From the NCBI GenBank assembly GCA_964519835.1, contig CAZFLD010000008.1, positions 1 through 64,000 on the forward strand: 64,000 bases of DNA. The letters run 5' to 3'. Position 1 is the stretch's first letter; each line of letters starts with the position of its first letter. The translations under genes and the position numbers were made by a program. Positions 8,204-16,222 of this stretch are shown in pieces. Below the pieces are notes generated by a model. That model was not told the origin of the DNA. It saw only the letters and a program-made list of their open reading frames with translations, and did no database searches. The DNA comes from CAZFLD01 sp964519835. Its GTDB lineage: Bacteria > Spirochaetota > Spirochaetia > DSM-27196 > CAZFLD01.

Positions 8204-8443
8204 ATGGAAGCCGGGCGCTGGTTTAAAGAAAGCGGGTCCGGCCCCGTTGAGTACTACTACCACGTGATCGACGCCAACGACGAGGAAATTACCTCTGAGT
8301 GGATCGAGTACAACCGCCTTATTCGACAGATCCGGGGCAGTGGCCGGTCAAAAGGCGAGGCAAGGGAATTTCGCGAGATGGTGCTATCCGGAGCCCGCGT
8401 GGAGCTGCCCCGGGCGGCGGTCCCGTTTCTGCTGGCCGTGTAG
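8204..8443 (+). CDS. Small hypothetical protein
   Basis: This 79-residue soluble protein is not one I recognise. It is rich in charged and aromatic residues (EAGRWFKES, VEYYYHVIDANDEEI, SEWIEYNRLIRQI). The frame is open further upstream, back into the terminator, but the composition only becomes protein-like from this ATG. No Shine-Dalgarno sequence is close by, and a promoter-like pair sits so that the mRNA would begin at the ATG. It lies alone between the che unit and the convergent ilvD gene. Confidence 0.5.
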   Translation: MEAGRWFKESGSGPVEYYYHVIDANDEEITSEWIEYNRLIRQIRGSGRSKGEAREFREMVLSGARVELPRAAVPFLLAV

Positions 8444-8495
8444 GCGGTAGGCGGCGCGAGAGGCTCTTCATCACCGCGGCCCCAGCGACGCCGAA

Positions 8496-10172
8496 CTAAC
8501 TCGTCACGGCTCCCGTGGACGCCGACGAAACAAGCTGCGCATACTTGACCAACGCGCCCCGCTTGTACGGAATCTGCCGCGGCTTCCAGGATTCCTTTCG
8601 CCTGGCGAACTCTTCGTCACTTACATCGACCGAAAGCTCTTTTTTGTGACTGTTGATGGTAACCATATCGCCGTCATTGACCAGCGCGATCGGGCCGCCT
8701 ACTTGGGCCTCCGGAGCAACGTGGCCAACAACCATGCCGTGGCTGCCGCCCGAGAATCGCCCGTCCGTAATAAGCGCTACATCGTGCAGGAGCCCCGCGC
8801 CGGCAATTGCCGCGGTTGGCGCGAGCATTTCCCGCATGCCGGGACCACCTTTTGGTCCCTCGTAGCGAATCACCACCACGTCGCCCTTTTTTACCCCATC
8901 GTTTAGGATAGCCTCGAGCGCTTCCTCTTCGTTTGAAAAAACTCGCGCCGGGCCGGTGTGGACAACCTCCGATAAGCCACAGGTCTTTAGGACGGCGCCT
9001 TCCGGGCTCAGGTTGCCCTTGAGGATCACAATCGGTCCCGTGGACTTTTCGGGACTCTCGAAGCTGTGTACCACGTCCTGCCCAACGAGCTTGACCTCAA
9101 CCGAGGCCAAGTTTTCAGCCACCGTTTTGCCCGTGCAGGTTAGGCAGTCGCCGTGAAGAAGACCGCGATCGAGGAGCATTTTCATGACCATCTGCACACC
9201 ACCGACTTCGTAGAGATCTTCCATGACGTAGCGTCCGGCCGGCTTCATGTCGCAGACAATGGGGGTGGTGTCGGAAAACGCGTTGAACTCGTCGATTGTT
9301 AAGGGCACCTCCGCCTCGTGAGCCAACGCCAGAAGGTGAAGAACCATGTTGGTGGAGCCGCCCAGGGCCATTGCGACGCGCATTGCATTCTCAACCGCAT
9401 TTTTGGTAATGATGTGGGATGGCCGGATGTCGTTTTTGACCAGCTCGTGCAGCAGATCCGCGGCCCGGACCATGACCTCGTTCCGTTCGGGCGCATCGGC
9501 GGGCACCGAGGCGCTTCCCGGCGGACTGATGCCAATAGCCTCCATTGCGGAGGCCATTGTGTTTGCCGTGTACATACCACCACAGGCGCCGGGGCCGGGA
9601 CAGGCGGCGCGCTCGATGCCGTGGCGCTCCTCTTCGCTGATTTTTCCGGCGCTGTAGGCGCCAACGGCCTCAAAAGCACTCACGATGTCTACTTTTTTAT
9701 CACCGTAGTGTCCGGCGCGGATGGTCCCGCCGTAGACAAAAATGCTCGGCACGTCCAAGCGGATAAGGCCCATCACCGTGCCGGGGATTGTTTTGTCACA
9801 ACCGCCTATACCGATAAGCGCGTCCATTTGATGGCCGCGGGCCACGAGCTCGATCACGTCGGCAATTGTGTCTCGACTCACCAGAGAGGCCTTCATTCCT
9901 TCGTGGCCCATCGCCTCACCGTCTGTAACAACAAAGGTGTTGAAGGACATCGGCATTGCACCGATTTCGCGAAGCCTGTTTTTGCTAATAAGCGCTATAT
10001 CGTCGAGGTGCACGTTACAGGGGGACACGTCACTTGCGGCACTCGCAAGCCCGACGATGGGCTTGTCAAAATCTTCGTCGTTGAAGCCGACCGCACGAAG
10101 CATTGCCCTGTTTGGTGTGCGCGAAACGCCTTTGGTCATTGTTTTGCTGATTCGATTCAGGTTGTCGGACAT
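8496..10172 (-). CDS. ilvD: Dihydroxy-acid dehydratase IlvD
   Basis: IlvD (558 residues) is an Fe-S enzyme that converts 2,3-dihydroxy-3-methylbutanoate (or the pentanoate) to the 2-keto acid in valine, isoleucine and leucine synthesis. The signature regions are GCDKTIPG and ACPGPGACGGMYTANTM, which hold cluster cysteines, and DGRFSGGSHG near the C-terminus. The start at 10172 is chosen because AGGAG lies just upstream and the sequence MSDNLNRISK begins a normal family N-terminus. A longer frame runs through the 10-N gap and should be ignored. It is the last gene of the ilvB-ilvN-leuC-leuD-ilvD run, though the gap region separates it from leuD. Confidence 0.95.
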   Translation of the reverse strand: MSDNLNRISKTMTKGVSRTPNRAMLRAVGFNDEDFDKPIVGLASAASDVSPCNVHLDDIALISKNRLREIGAMPMSFNTFVVTDGEAMGHEGMKASLVSRDTIADVIELVARGHQMDALIGIGGCDKTIPGTVMGLIRLDVPSIFVYGGTIRAGHYGDKKVDIVSAFEAVGAYSAGKISEEERHGIERAACPGPGACGGMYTANTMASAMEAIGISPPGSASVPADAPERNEVMVRAADLLHELVKNDIRPSHIITKNAVENAMRVAMALGGSTNMVLHLLALAHEAEVPLTIDEFNAFSDTTPIVCDMKPAGRYVMEDLYEVGGVQMVMKMLLDRGLLHGDCLTCTGKTVAENLASVEVKLVGQDVVHSFESPEKSTGPIVILKGNLSPEGAVLKTCGLSEVVHTGPARVFSNEEEALEAILNDGVKKGDVVVIRYEGPKGGPGMREMLAPTAAIAGAGLLHDVALITDGRFSGGSHGMVVGHVAPEAQVGGPIALVNDGDMVTINSHKKELSVDVSDEEFARRKESWKPRQIPYKRGALVKYAQLVSSASTGAVTS

Positions 10173-10235
10173 TTTTTTCTCCTCGCGCTGATTGATTAGG
10201 TCCGCACCGGCCGGCGTCACTCCGCCGTGAAGCCG

Positions 10236-10377
10236 GGCTGTCGGCGGGGCTGATCNNNNNNNNNNCAGCGGACGCAGGTCCACGCCGTCCAGGATGTCCA
10301 GCAGGAACGCGATTTCCGTCTGGTTGCCGCTGCGGATCGTGCGCCGGCGCATCCCGTGGCTGTCGGCGGGGCTGATC
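10236..10377. other. 10-N assembly gap flanked by a 20-base direct repeat and foreign-looking DNA
   Basis: Ten N occupy 10256-10265. The 20 bases before the gap (10236-10255) recur exactly at 10358-10377. The 92 bases between the gap and the second copy differ in style from the surroundings: on the minus strand they read as CTG-rich codons that match neither ilvD nor leuD. This looks like a collapsed repeat, a small mobile or tandem repeat, or a wrong gap fill between leuD and ilvD. Confidence 0.7.
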
Positions 10378-10392
10378 GCCGGTGTGTACGCC

Positions 10393-10989
10393 CTACGCGC
10401 TAAAGCCGTGCAGGTACGGGATGCGGTCGGCGGTCGTCTTGATATGCTCTAGGCCCGAAAGGAGGAGGGCGGTGGAGTCCCACGTGTCGGCAAGTATGGC
10501 GCTCCGGTATGCCGGCGCCATTTCCACCCGCACGGATTCCGAACCGGCCCGCAACGTCTCCGCCTTGACATCCAGTTTTATTGACGTGGACGGGTTTGAT
10601 TCTACCATCGCCATAAGCTTCTCGATCTGGTCTTGCGGCACGGTAGCCGTAGGAATGCCCATGGCGGTGCAATTGCCGGCGAAGATCTCGGCAAATGACT
10701 CGCCGATAACGGCCTTGATGCCGACGCGCGCCAATGCCTGGGGTGCATGTTCTCGCGATGACCCACAACCGAAATTTTTGTTCACCAAGAGAACCGACGC
10801 GCCATCAAAGCGCTTGTCGTTCAACGGGTGCACTTTGTGAGAGCCGTTTGCGTGGTACCGAGCGTCGTAGAAGGCATACTCGCCGAGACCGTCGAAGGTG
10901 ACGCACTTCATAAATCGTGCAGGAATAATCTGGTCCGTATCGATGTCGTTTCCGGGAATCGGCACTGCAGTGCCCACAACTCGTTCCAT
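10393..10989 (-). CDS. leuD: 3-isopropylmalate dehydratase small subunit LeuD
   Basis: LeuD (198 residues) is the swivel-domain subunit that works with LeuC to isomerise 2-isopropylmalate to 3-isopropylmalate in leucine synthesis. Family motifs are GNDIDTDQIIPARF near the N-terminus and NFGCGSSREHAPQAL in the middle, which forms part of the active site. The length is normal for the bacterial type. It lies 19 bases downstream of leuC on the same strand. Confidence 0.95.
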   Translation of the reverse strand: MERVVGTAVPIPGNDIDTDQIIPARFMKCVTFDGLGEYAFYDARYHANGSHKVHPLNDKRFDGASVLLVNKNFGCGSSREHAPQALARVGIKAVIGESFAEIFAGNCTAMGIPTATVPQDQIEKLMAMVESNPSTSIKLDVKAETLRAGSESVRVEMAPAYRSAILADTWDSTALLLSGLEHIKTTADRIPYLHGFSA

Positions 10990-11008
10990 TACTACGCCTC
11001 CCTATCCG

Positions 11009-12412
11009 CTAGCCGACAAGCTCACGCACATCGATGACTTCCCCGGACACCGCCGCCGCGGCAACCATCGCGGGACTCATAAGAAGTGTTCTTCCCGTGG
11101 GCGAACCCTGGCGACCGATAAAATTACGGTTCGACGAGCTTGCGCAGAGCTGATCTCCCTCGAGCTTGTCCGGGTTCATGGCCAGGCACATGGAGCATCC
11201 GGCGCCACGCCACTCGAACCCGGCACTTTCGAACACGGCAGGCAGACCCTCGGCCTCCGCCTGCCGCGCAACTTGTTTGGAGCCGGGCACGACAAACGCC
11301 TTGACACCGGATGCAACCGTGCGCCCGCGCGCTATCCTTGCCGCCTCCCGCAGATCGCTAATCCGTCCGTTTGTACACGACCCGATAAACGCAACATCGA
11401 TTTTTTTACCGCGTACCGTGTCACCGGGCTTAAATTTCATGTGTTCGTACGCCTTCTCAGCGACTTTTTGCGCGGCATCCGGCAATGCGGCCGGATCCGG
11501 TGTGGCGTCGTTCACACCAAGTGCTTGCCCGGGATTTATGCCCCAAGTGACCATCGGCTCCAAGGAGCCGGCGTCCAGCGTGTAGACGTCGTCGTACTCA
11601 GCGTCGGCGGAGGAGGCGAGGGCGCCCCAGAACTCCTTGGCCCGCTCAAACCCCTCGCCCTTCGGAGCGTAGGGTCGGCCCTTGATGTAGTTGAAGGTGG
11701 TTTGGTCGGGGTTTACGTAGCCGACACGCGCACCGCCCTCGATGCTCATGTTGCAAATGGTCATCCGCGCTTCCATAGAGAGCTCGTGGACGGCACTGCC
11801 GTTGTACTCGTAGGCGTAACCAATTCCGCCGTTTACGCCGAGCTCGGCAATAATCCGGAGTATAATGTCTTTGGCGTAAAGCCCCGGCCCGAGAGATCCG
11901 TTAACCTCGATCTTTCGCACCTTGGGCTTGGATAGGGCCATACACTGAGTGGCAAGCACGTCCCGAATTTGCGAGGTGCCGATACCAAAGGCGATGGCCC
12001 CAAAAGCGCCGTGGGTCGAGGTGTGGGAGTCGCCACAGGCCACGGTCATGCCGGGCTGCGTCAATCCGAGCTCAGGACCGATAATGTGGACGATCCCTTG
12101 GTGGTCCGTCGAAAGGCCAAAGTACTCGATACCGTGCTTTTTGGTGTTGTCCTCCAGGGCTTTGATCATCGCTTCGGCCAGGGGATCCGCAAACGGTCGC
12201 TCCTGCCCCGACGTCGGCACGATGTGGTCCACCGTAGCGAAGGTCCTCTCGGGGTAAAGCACGTGAAGATCCCGCTCTTCGAGCATGTGAAATGCCTGCG
12301 GAGAGGTAACTTCGTGGATCAAGTGGAGGCCGATAAAAAGTTGATCTTGACCCGTGTCGAGGGTGCGGACCTTGTGCAGGTCCCACACTCGGTAAAAAAG
12401 GTTGCTGCTCAT
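11009..12412 (-). CDS. leuC: 3-isopropylmalate dehydratase large subunit LeuC
   Basis: LeuC (467 residues) is the aconitase-type subunit carrying the [4Fe-4S] cluster. The three cluster cysteines are C346 (GSCTNGR), C406 and C409 (GCSMC). Other matches are CGDSHTSTHGAFGAIAFGIGTS and the C-terminal SNRNFIGRQGSP. The N-terminus MSSNLFYRVWDLHKV is typical. The gene lies between ilvN and leuD. The upstream stretch holds the 100-N gap, so its spacing to ilvN is not reliable. No leuA or leuB is present in the window. Confidence 0.96.
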   Translation of the reverse strand: MSSNLFYRVWDLHKVRTLDTGQDQLFIGLHLIHEVTSPQAFHMLEERDLHVLYPERTFATVDHIVPTSGQERPFADPLAEAMIKALEDNTKKHGIEYFGLSTDHQGIVHIIGPELGLTQPGMTVACGDSHTSTHGAFGAIAFGIGTSQIRDVLATQCMALSKPKVRKIEVNGSLGPGLYAKDIILRIIAELGVNGGIGYAYEYNGSAVHELSMEARMTICNMSIEGGARVGYVNPDQTTFNYIKGRPYAPKGEGFERAKEFWGALASSADAEYDDVYTLDAGSLEPMVTWGINPGQALGVNDATPDPAALPDAAQKVAEKAYEHMKFKPGDTVRGKKIDVAFIGSCTNGRISDLREAARIARGRTVASGVKAFVVPGSKQVARQAEAEGLPAVFESAGFEWRGAGCSMCLAMNPDKLEGDQLCASSSNRNFIGRQGSPTGRTLLMSPAMVAAAAVSGEVIDVRELVG

Positions 12413-12463
12413 GCTGTGTGTCCTCGTGCGGGCGCTATTCGCCTCTTGCAGGCCCGTAACCGT

Positions 12464-12673
12464 GCTCGCCGGCGCGGTATCCGACAGTGACGTCCTTCTC
12501 TCAATACTATGGCAATACNNNNNNNNNNNNNNNNNNNNNNNNNNNNNNNNNNNNNNNNNNNNNNNNNNNNNNNNNNNNNNNNNNNNNNNNNNNNNNNNNN
12601 NNNNNNNNNNNNNNNNNNGCTCGCCGGCGCGGTATCCGACAGTGACGTCCTTCTCTCAATACTATGGCAATAC
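12464..12673. repeat. 100-N scaffold gap flanked by an exact 55-base duplication
   Basis: The 55 bases at 12464-12518 are repeated exactly at 12619-12673, one copy on each side of a block of exactly 100 N (12519-12618). This is what two overlapping contig ends joined by a default-size gap look like. The true chromosome probably has one copy and no gap, making the ilvN-leuC spacing about 170 bases. Open frames that cross the N block are artefacts. Confidence 0.9.
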
Positions 12674-12736
12674 CATGGCTATTTTTGCCTGTCTTTGGTT
12701 CTGCCTATCTTCGGCTCTTTGGCCGTCGTTGCCGCG

Positions 12737-13285
12737 CTAGGCGGTCTGCTGTTCGCCACGCACCATAAAGACTTTACCGGTGCGGATCATTTCGAGCATA
12801 CCAAAGCGATCGAAGGTGCGTTGGATTCCGTCGAGGCGTTCGGTCTCGCCGGCTACCTGCAACATGACGTAATTTGCGCCAAGGTCGACGATACCACAGT
12901 CCAAGGCATGTGCCAATTGAACCACTTCGGACCGGTATTCGATATCACAGTGAATTTTGAGGAGCGCAAACTCACGCTGGATGATGTCCTCTCCGGTCCG
13001 GTCCGAAGCGTGGACAACGTCTACCAGCTTGTTGAGCTGCTTGAGAATCTGGTCCAGAACCTTTTTTGCTCCCCGGGCAACGATGTTCATCACGGAAAAG
13101 TCCGGATCGCTTGCCGGCGACACGATCAAGCTGTCGATGTTGTATCCCCTCCGTGCGAATACCAGGGCGATCCGGATAAGAGCACCCGGTTTGTTGGCTA
13201 CAAACAGGCTGATTGTGTGTTTTGGTTCGACGGCCTCGGCATTGCCGGCTGCGGCTGCGTCCATTTTAACTGTTGCTGTTGACAT
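12737..13285 (-). CDS. ilvN: Acetolactate synthase regulatory subunit IlvN
   Basis: IlvN (182 residues) is the small ACT-domain subunit that activates acetolactate synthase and confers feedback inhibition by valine. The ACT domain starts near residue 22 (HTISLFVANKPGALIRIALVFARRGYNIDSL), as expected for this family, followed by the C-terminal ALS_ss_C domain (residues about 105-180). Its ATG shares one base with the ilvB stop codon, in a TAATG overlap, so the two are translationally coupled. Confidence 0.95.
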   Translation of the reverse strand: MSTATVKMDAAAAGNAEAVEPKHTISLFVANKPGALIRIALVFARRGYNIDSLIVSPASDPDFSVMNIVARGAKKVLDQILKQLNKLVDVVHASDRTGEDIIQREFALLKIHCDIEYRSEVVQLAHALDCGIVDLGANYVMLQVAGETERLDGIQRTFDRFGMLEMIRTGKVFMVRGEQQTA

Positions 13286-15000
13286 TACGTGCTCCCTATC
13301 GGTTTTGCGAGTCGCGTCTTTGGTGGTTCGAGAATCATGTCGGACAATGCTGCGCCTGAGGGAATCATCGGGTACACGTTATCTTCTTTCTCCACTTCGA
13401 CGTCGATGACGCAGGGCCCATCGTTGTACTCCATGGCTGCGGCGATCATACGTTTCACATCGGCGCTTCGCTTTATGCGAATCCCCTTGGCTCCATACGC
13501 CTCGGCGAGTTTCACAAAGTTCGGGTTTCCCTCCATGTCGACGCCGGAGAGGCGGTTATCGTAAAACAGGTGCTGCCACTGGCGCACCATGCCCAGATAG
13601 TGGTTGTTGATGATCAAAATTTTGATGGGGAGCTTGTTGATCACCGCGGTGGCGAGCTCGCTCAACGTCATCTGGAACCCGCCGTCGCCGACTATCGCGA
13701 CGACGGTCTTGTCGGGATTGGCCAGCTGCGCGCCGATCGCCGCGGGAAAGCCAAAACCCATGGTTCCGGCTCCGCCCGATGAGATCCAGTGGAACCGATG
13801 GTCGGTGAGATAGAATTGCGCGGCCCACATCTGGTGCTGGCCAACATCTACCGCAACAATCGCGTTACCGTCGGTCTGCTTATAGATCTCCTCGATAGCG
13901 TGCTGCGCCTTGAGCTTGCCCGCTTTTTTGTACTTGAGTGGGTGGAGCTGTTTCCACCGCTTGATCTGATCCAGCCACTCTGTCGTGTCTCCGCGATTTG
14001 CCACCGCGGTAACTGCCTCCACAACGTGACGCGCGTCTCCCAAGATTGAACAGTCAACGTTGATGACCTTGTTAAACTCCGCGGGGTCGATGTCAATGTG
14101 GATTTTCTTGGCATTAGAGCAGAAAACATCAGGCTTGCCGATAATCCGGTCGTCCCAGCGGGACCCGATGGACATAATCAAGTCACAGTTATTCACCGCC
14201 AAATTGGCATACGCCGTTCCGTGCATGCCGAGCATGCCGAGACTCAAGGGGTGGGTCTCGGGGAAACAGCCCTTCCCGAGGAGGGTGTTAGTCACGGGAA
14301 TCTGCAGTTTCTCCGCGAGGTGCATAACCGCACGCTCGGCACCGGAGATAACGGCTCCATGCCCCACCAAAAAGACCGGCTTTTTGGCTTGTTCGAGGAG
14401 GCGCGCCGCCTCTTCGACGGACTCGGTATCTCCTTCTACGGGCACCTGGTAACCCGGAAGGTGAAACTCTTCGTTGTAATCCACTGTCACAAAAGCGCTA
14501 GAGACGTCCTTCGGCACATCAACAAGCACGGGACCCGGGCGCCCGGTCTGCGAAAGGAAAAACGCCTCTCGAAGGATGCGCGCGGTGTCTTTGGCGTCCT
14601 TGATCAGATACGAGTGCTTAACTACCGGGAAGGAAATTCCCGAGACGTCCGCCTCTTGGAACGCGTCGAGCCCGAGGTTAAACGTGGTCTGCTGCCCGCA
14701 GATGATAACCATAGGTACGGAGTCCATTTGGGCGGTTAGTATTCCCGTGATCGTGTTGGTCGCTCCCGGCCCGGAAGTTACAAGCACAACCGCCGGTTTG
14801 CCGCTCGAACGCGCGTATCCGTCCGCCATGTGGGCCGCGCCTTGTTCATGACGTGTAAGAACCAGCTTGACGGACGAATCGACCAATGCGTCGAAGATTG
14901 GGATGGCTGCGCCCCCCGGTAAGCCAAATATGTATTCGATGCCTTCCTGTTGGATGATATCCACAATGACTTCGGCGGCAGTTTTTTGTTTGAGCGCCAT
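13285..15000 (-). CDS. ilvB: Acetolactate synthase catalytic subunit IlvB
   Basis: IlvB (571 residues) is the thiamine-diphosphate enzyme that joins pyruvate with pyruvate or 2-oxobutyrate at the head of branched-chain amino acid synthesis. The N-terminal ThDP domain has FGLPGGAAIPIFDAL, with the catalytic glutamate in TRHEQGAAHMADGYAR. The C-terminal ThDP-binding motif is GDGGFQMT through LIINNHYLGMVRQWQ. AAGGAG lies seven bases before the ATG. A TTGACA promoter is present about 80 bases upstream with a short leader, leaving little room for a classical leader-peptide attenuator. Confidence 0.96.
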   Translation of the reverse strand: MALKQKTAAEVIVDIIQQEGIEYIFGLPGGAAIPIFDALVDSSVKLVLTRHEQGAAHMADGYARSSGKPAVVLVTSGPGATNTITGILTAQMDSVPMVIICGQQTTFNLGLDAFQEADVSGISFPVVKHSYLIKDAKDTARILREAFFLSQTGRPGPVLVDVPKDVSSAFVTVDYNEEFHLPGYQVPVEGDTESVEEAARLLEQAKKPVFLVGHGAVISGAERAVMHLAEKLQIPVTNTLLGKGCFPETHPLSLGMLGMHGTAYANLAVNNCDLIMSIGSRWDDRIIGKPDVFCSNAKKIHIDIDPAEFNKVINVDCSILGDARHVVEAVTAVANRGDTTEWLDQIKRWKQLHPLKYKKAGKLKAQHAIEEIYKQTDGNAIVAVDVGQHQMWAAQFYLTDHRFHWISSGGAGTMGFGFPAAIGAQLANPDKTVVAIVGDGGFQMTLSELATAVINKLPIKILIINNHYLGMVRQWQHLFYDNRLSGVDMEGNPNFVKLAEAYGAKGIRIKRSADVKRMIAAAMEYNDGPCVIDVEVEKEDNVYPMIPSGAALSDMILEPPKTRLAKPIGST

Positions 15001-15051
15001 TTTTTCTCCTTGAGCCGGCGGTCGGGAATACAGTATCCCCTTCGATCCCGT

Positions 15052-15080
15052 AATCTATAGCCGATGCGAAATCGTGTCAA
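15052..15080 (-). promoter_or_regulatory. Promoter of the ilvBN-leuCD-ilvD run
   Basis: On the minus strand TTGACA (15080-15075) is followed after 17 bases by TAGATT (15057-15052). The predicted transcription start is about 45 bases before the ilvB ATG. Confidence 0.65.
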
Positions 15081-15160
15081 TTATCCATTCGCGCGGAATA
15101 ACGGAAATAATAGGCAAATAGCTTTCGACACAAAAAAAGCCACGCGAAACAGAAGCAATA

Positions 15161-15328
15161 ATGACTAAACCTACCACCTATTCTGACGTTACCAAAACAA
15201 TACGGACGGCGCTCGAGCCAAATACGTCCCTATCCCGAGTAACTCTGGATTTTTATTACCGAATTCCACGCAAGAGCAAAACTGTGCGGCTGAAACCAAT
15301 TCAACTCGGCGGAGAACGCACGTGGTGA
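15161..15328 (+). CDS. Possible small protein of 55 residues
   Basis: A short open frame, ATG at 15161 and TGA at 15326-15328, encodes a basic peptide (TYSDVTKTIRTAL, RIPRKSKTVRLKPIQL). It lies in the otherwise empty interval between the divergent ilvB and phytoene synthase genes. The upstream AGAAG is a weak ribosome site. I do not recognise it. The rest of 15081-15385 shows only the crtB promoter candidate. Confidence 0.25.
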   Translation: MTKPTTYSDVTKTIRTALEPNTSLSRVTLDFYYRIPRKSKTVRLKPIQLGGERTW

Positions 15329-15354
15329 CGACTCAGGTTGTAAAGATGTATCTT
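15325..15354 (+). promoter_or_regulatory. Possible promoter of the phytoene synthase gene
   Basis: GTGACG (15325-15330) and TATCTT (15349-15354) are 18 bases apart, each four of six from consensus. They lie about 30 bases before the crtB start. Confidence 0.35.
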
Positions 15355-15385
15355 TCGCGGCGTAGCAAACACAAGCAAAGGAATC

Positions 15386-16222
15386 ATGCAGGTCGACAAG
15401 GCACATTACGAAGCGTTCAAGAACGGAAGTAAAACCTATTTCAACTCGAGTCTCTTTTTTCCCAACCACGTACGGCGAGATGTTTTTCTCTTATACGGGT
15501 TTGTCCGGGTGGCCGATGATTTTGTCGACGCGGTACCCCAGCAAACGCGGGAGTTCCACGACTTTGTGGCGCGCTACCGCCGGGCCGCCGCCGGCGAACC
15601 CGCCAACGACCCGATAGTCGACGGTTTTGTCGAGCTCAAGCAACAAAGAGCTTTTGAAGACGAGTGGGTGGAGGGGTTTTTCCACTCCATGGACCTCGAT
15701 CTTCATAAATCGGTACATCAAACTCTCGAAGAAGCCCTGGAGTACACCTACGGATCGGCGGAGGTGATAGGGCTTTTTATGAGCCGAATTCTCGGCCTGC
15801 CGGAGGCCGCGTTTGCTGCGGCCGCCATGCAGGGCAGGGCGATGCAGTACATCAACTTCGTTCGCGACATTGCCGAGGACAATCACCTCGGACGGATCTA
15901 TTTGCCGATCGGGGAGACGAGCTTGCCGAACCTTCATGAGGAGACCGCCAGGCAACACGGCTCCGAGTTCGAGACGTTTGTTCAAGCTCAGCTCGAGCGC
16001 TACAGGACCTGGCAGGCCAAGGCCGAGGAAGGCTATCGGTATATTCCAAAGCGCTACTTGGTCCCGATCAAAACGGCCGCCGATATGTACAAGTGGACGG
16101 CGAAGAAAATCGGCGAAAACCCCTATCGGGTGTATGAAAACAAGATCAAGCCGCCGAGGACCGTGATCCTATTTCATGCCCTATCGCTTTCATTACGGCC
16201 TCGCCGGAGCTTGGCCTCGTGA
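15386..16222 (+). CDS. crtB: Phytoene/squalene synthase family protein
   Basis: This 278-residue enzyme of the head-to-head prenyl synthase family most likely condenses two geranylgeranyl diphosphates to phytoene. The first Asp-rich motif is DDFVD (near residue 48) and the second lies in YINFVRDIAEDNHLGRIYLP. The start has AAAGGAAT four bases or so upstream. Its last four bases are the GTGA start/stop overlap with the polyprenyl synthase gene, so precursor and product enzymes are coupled. Squalene or dehydrosqualene synthase activity cannot be excluded; phytoene is favoured by the partner gene and by the general similarity. Carotenoid desaturase genes are not in this window. Confidence 0.85.
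   Translation: MQVDKAHYEAFKNGSKTYFNSSLFFPNHVRRDVFLLYGFVRVADDFVDAVPQQTREFHDFVARYRRAAAGEPANDPIVDGFVELKQQRAFEDEWVEGFFHSMDLDLHKSVHQTLEEALEYTYGSAEVIGLFMSRILGLPEAAFAAAAMQGRAMQYINFVRDIAEDNHLGRIYLPIGETSLPNLHEETARQHGSEFETFVQAQLERYRTWQAKAEEGYRYIPKRYLVPIKTAADMYKWTAKKIGENPYRVYENKIKPPRTVILFHALSLSLRPRRSLAS

Noticed and set aside
9318..10199. A 293-codon plus-strand frame opposite ilvD
   Set aside because: It is a shadow of a strongly conserved gene, rich in His/Arg/Cys without motif order.
10173..10352. An N-terminal extension of ilvD through the 10-N gap
   Set aside because: The normal IlvD N-terminus starts at 10172 with AGGAG just upstream; the extension includes the N run and foreign-looking DNA.
10898..11935. 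A 345-codon plus-strand frame opposite leuD and leuC
   Set aside because: It spans two real genes on the other strand and has no recognisable domain.
12402..13282. Plus-strand frames crossing the 100-N block
   Set aside because: They exist only because N codons contain no stops; the flanking duplication shows the gap is artificial.
15001..15051. A leader-peptide attenuator before ilvB
   Set aside because: The predicted leader is only about 45 bases, with no branched-chain codon run and no terminator hairpin.
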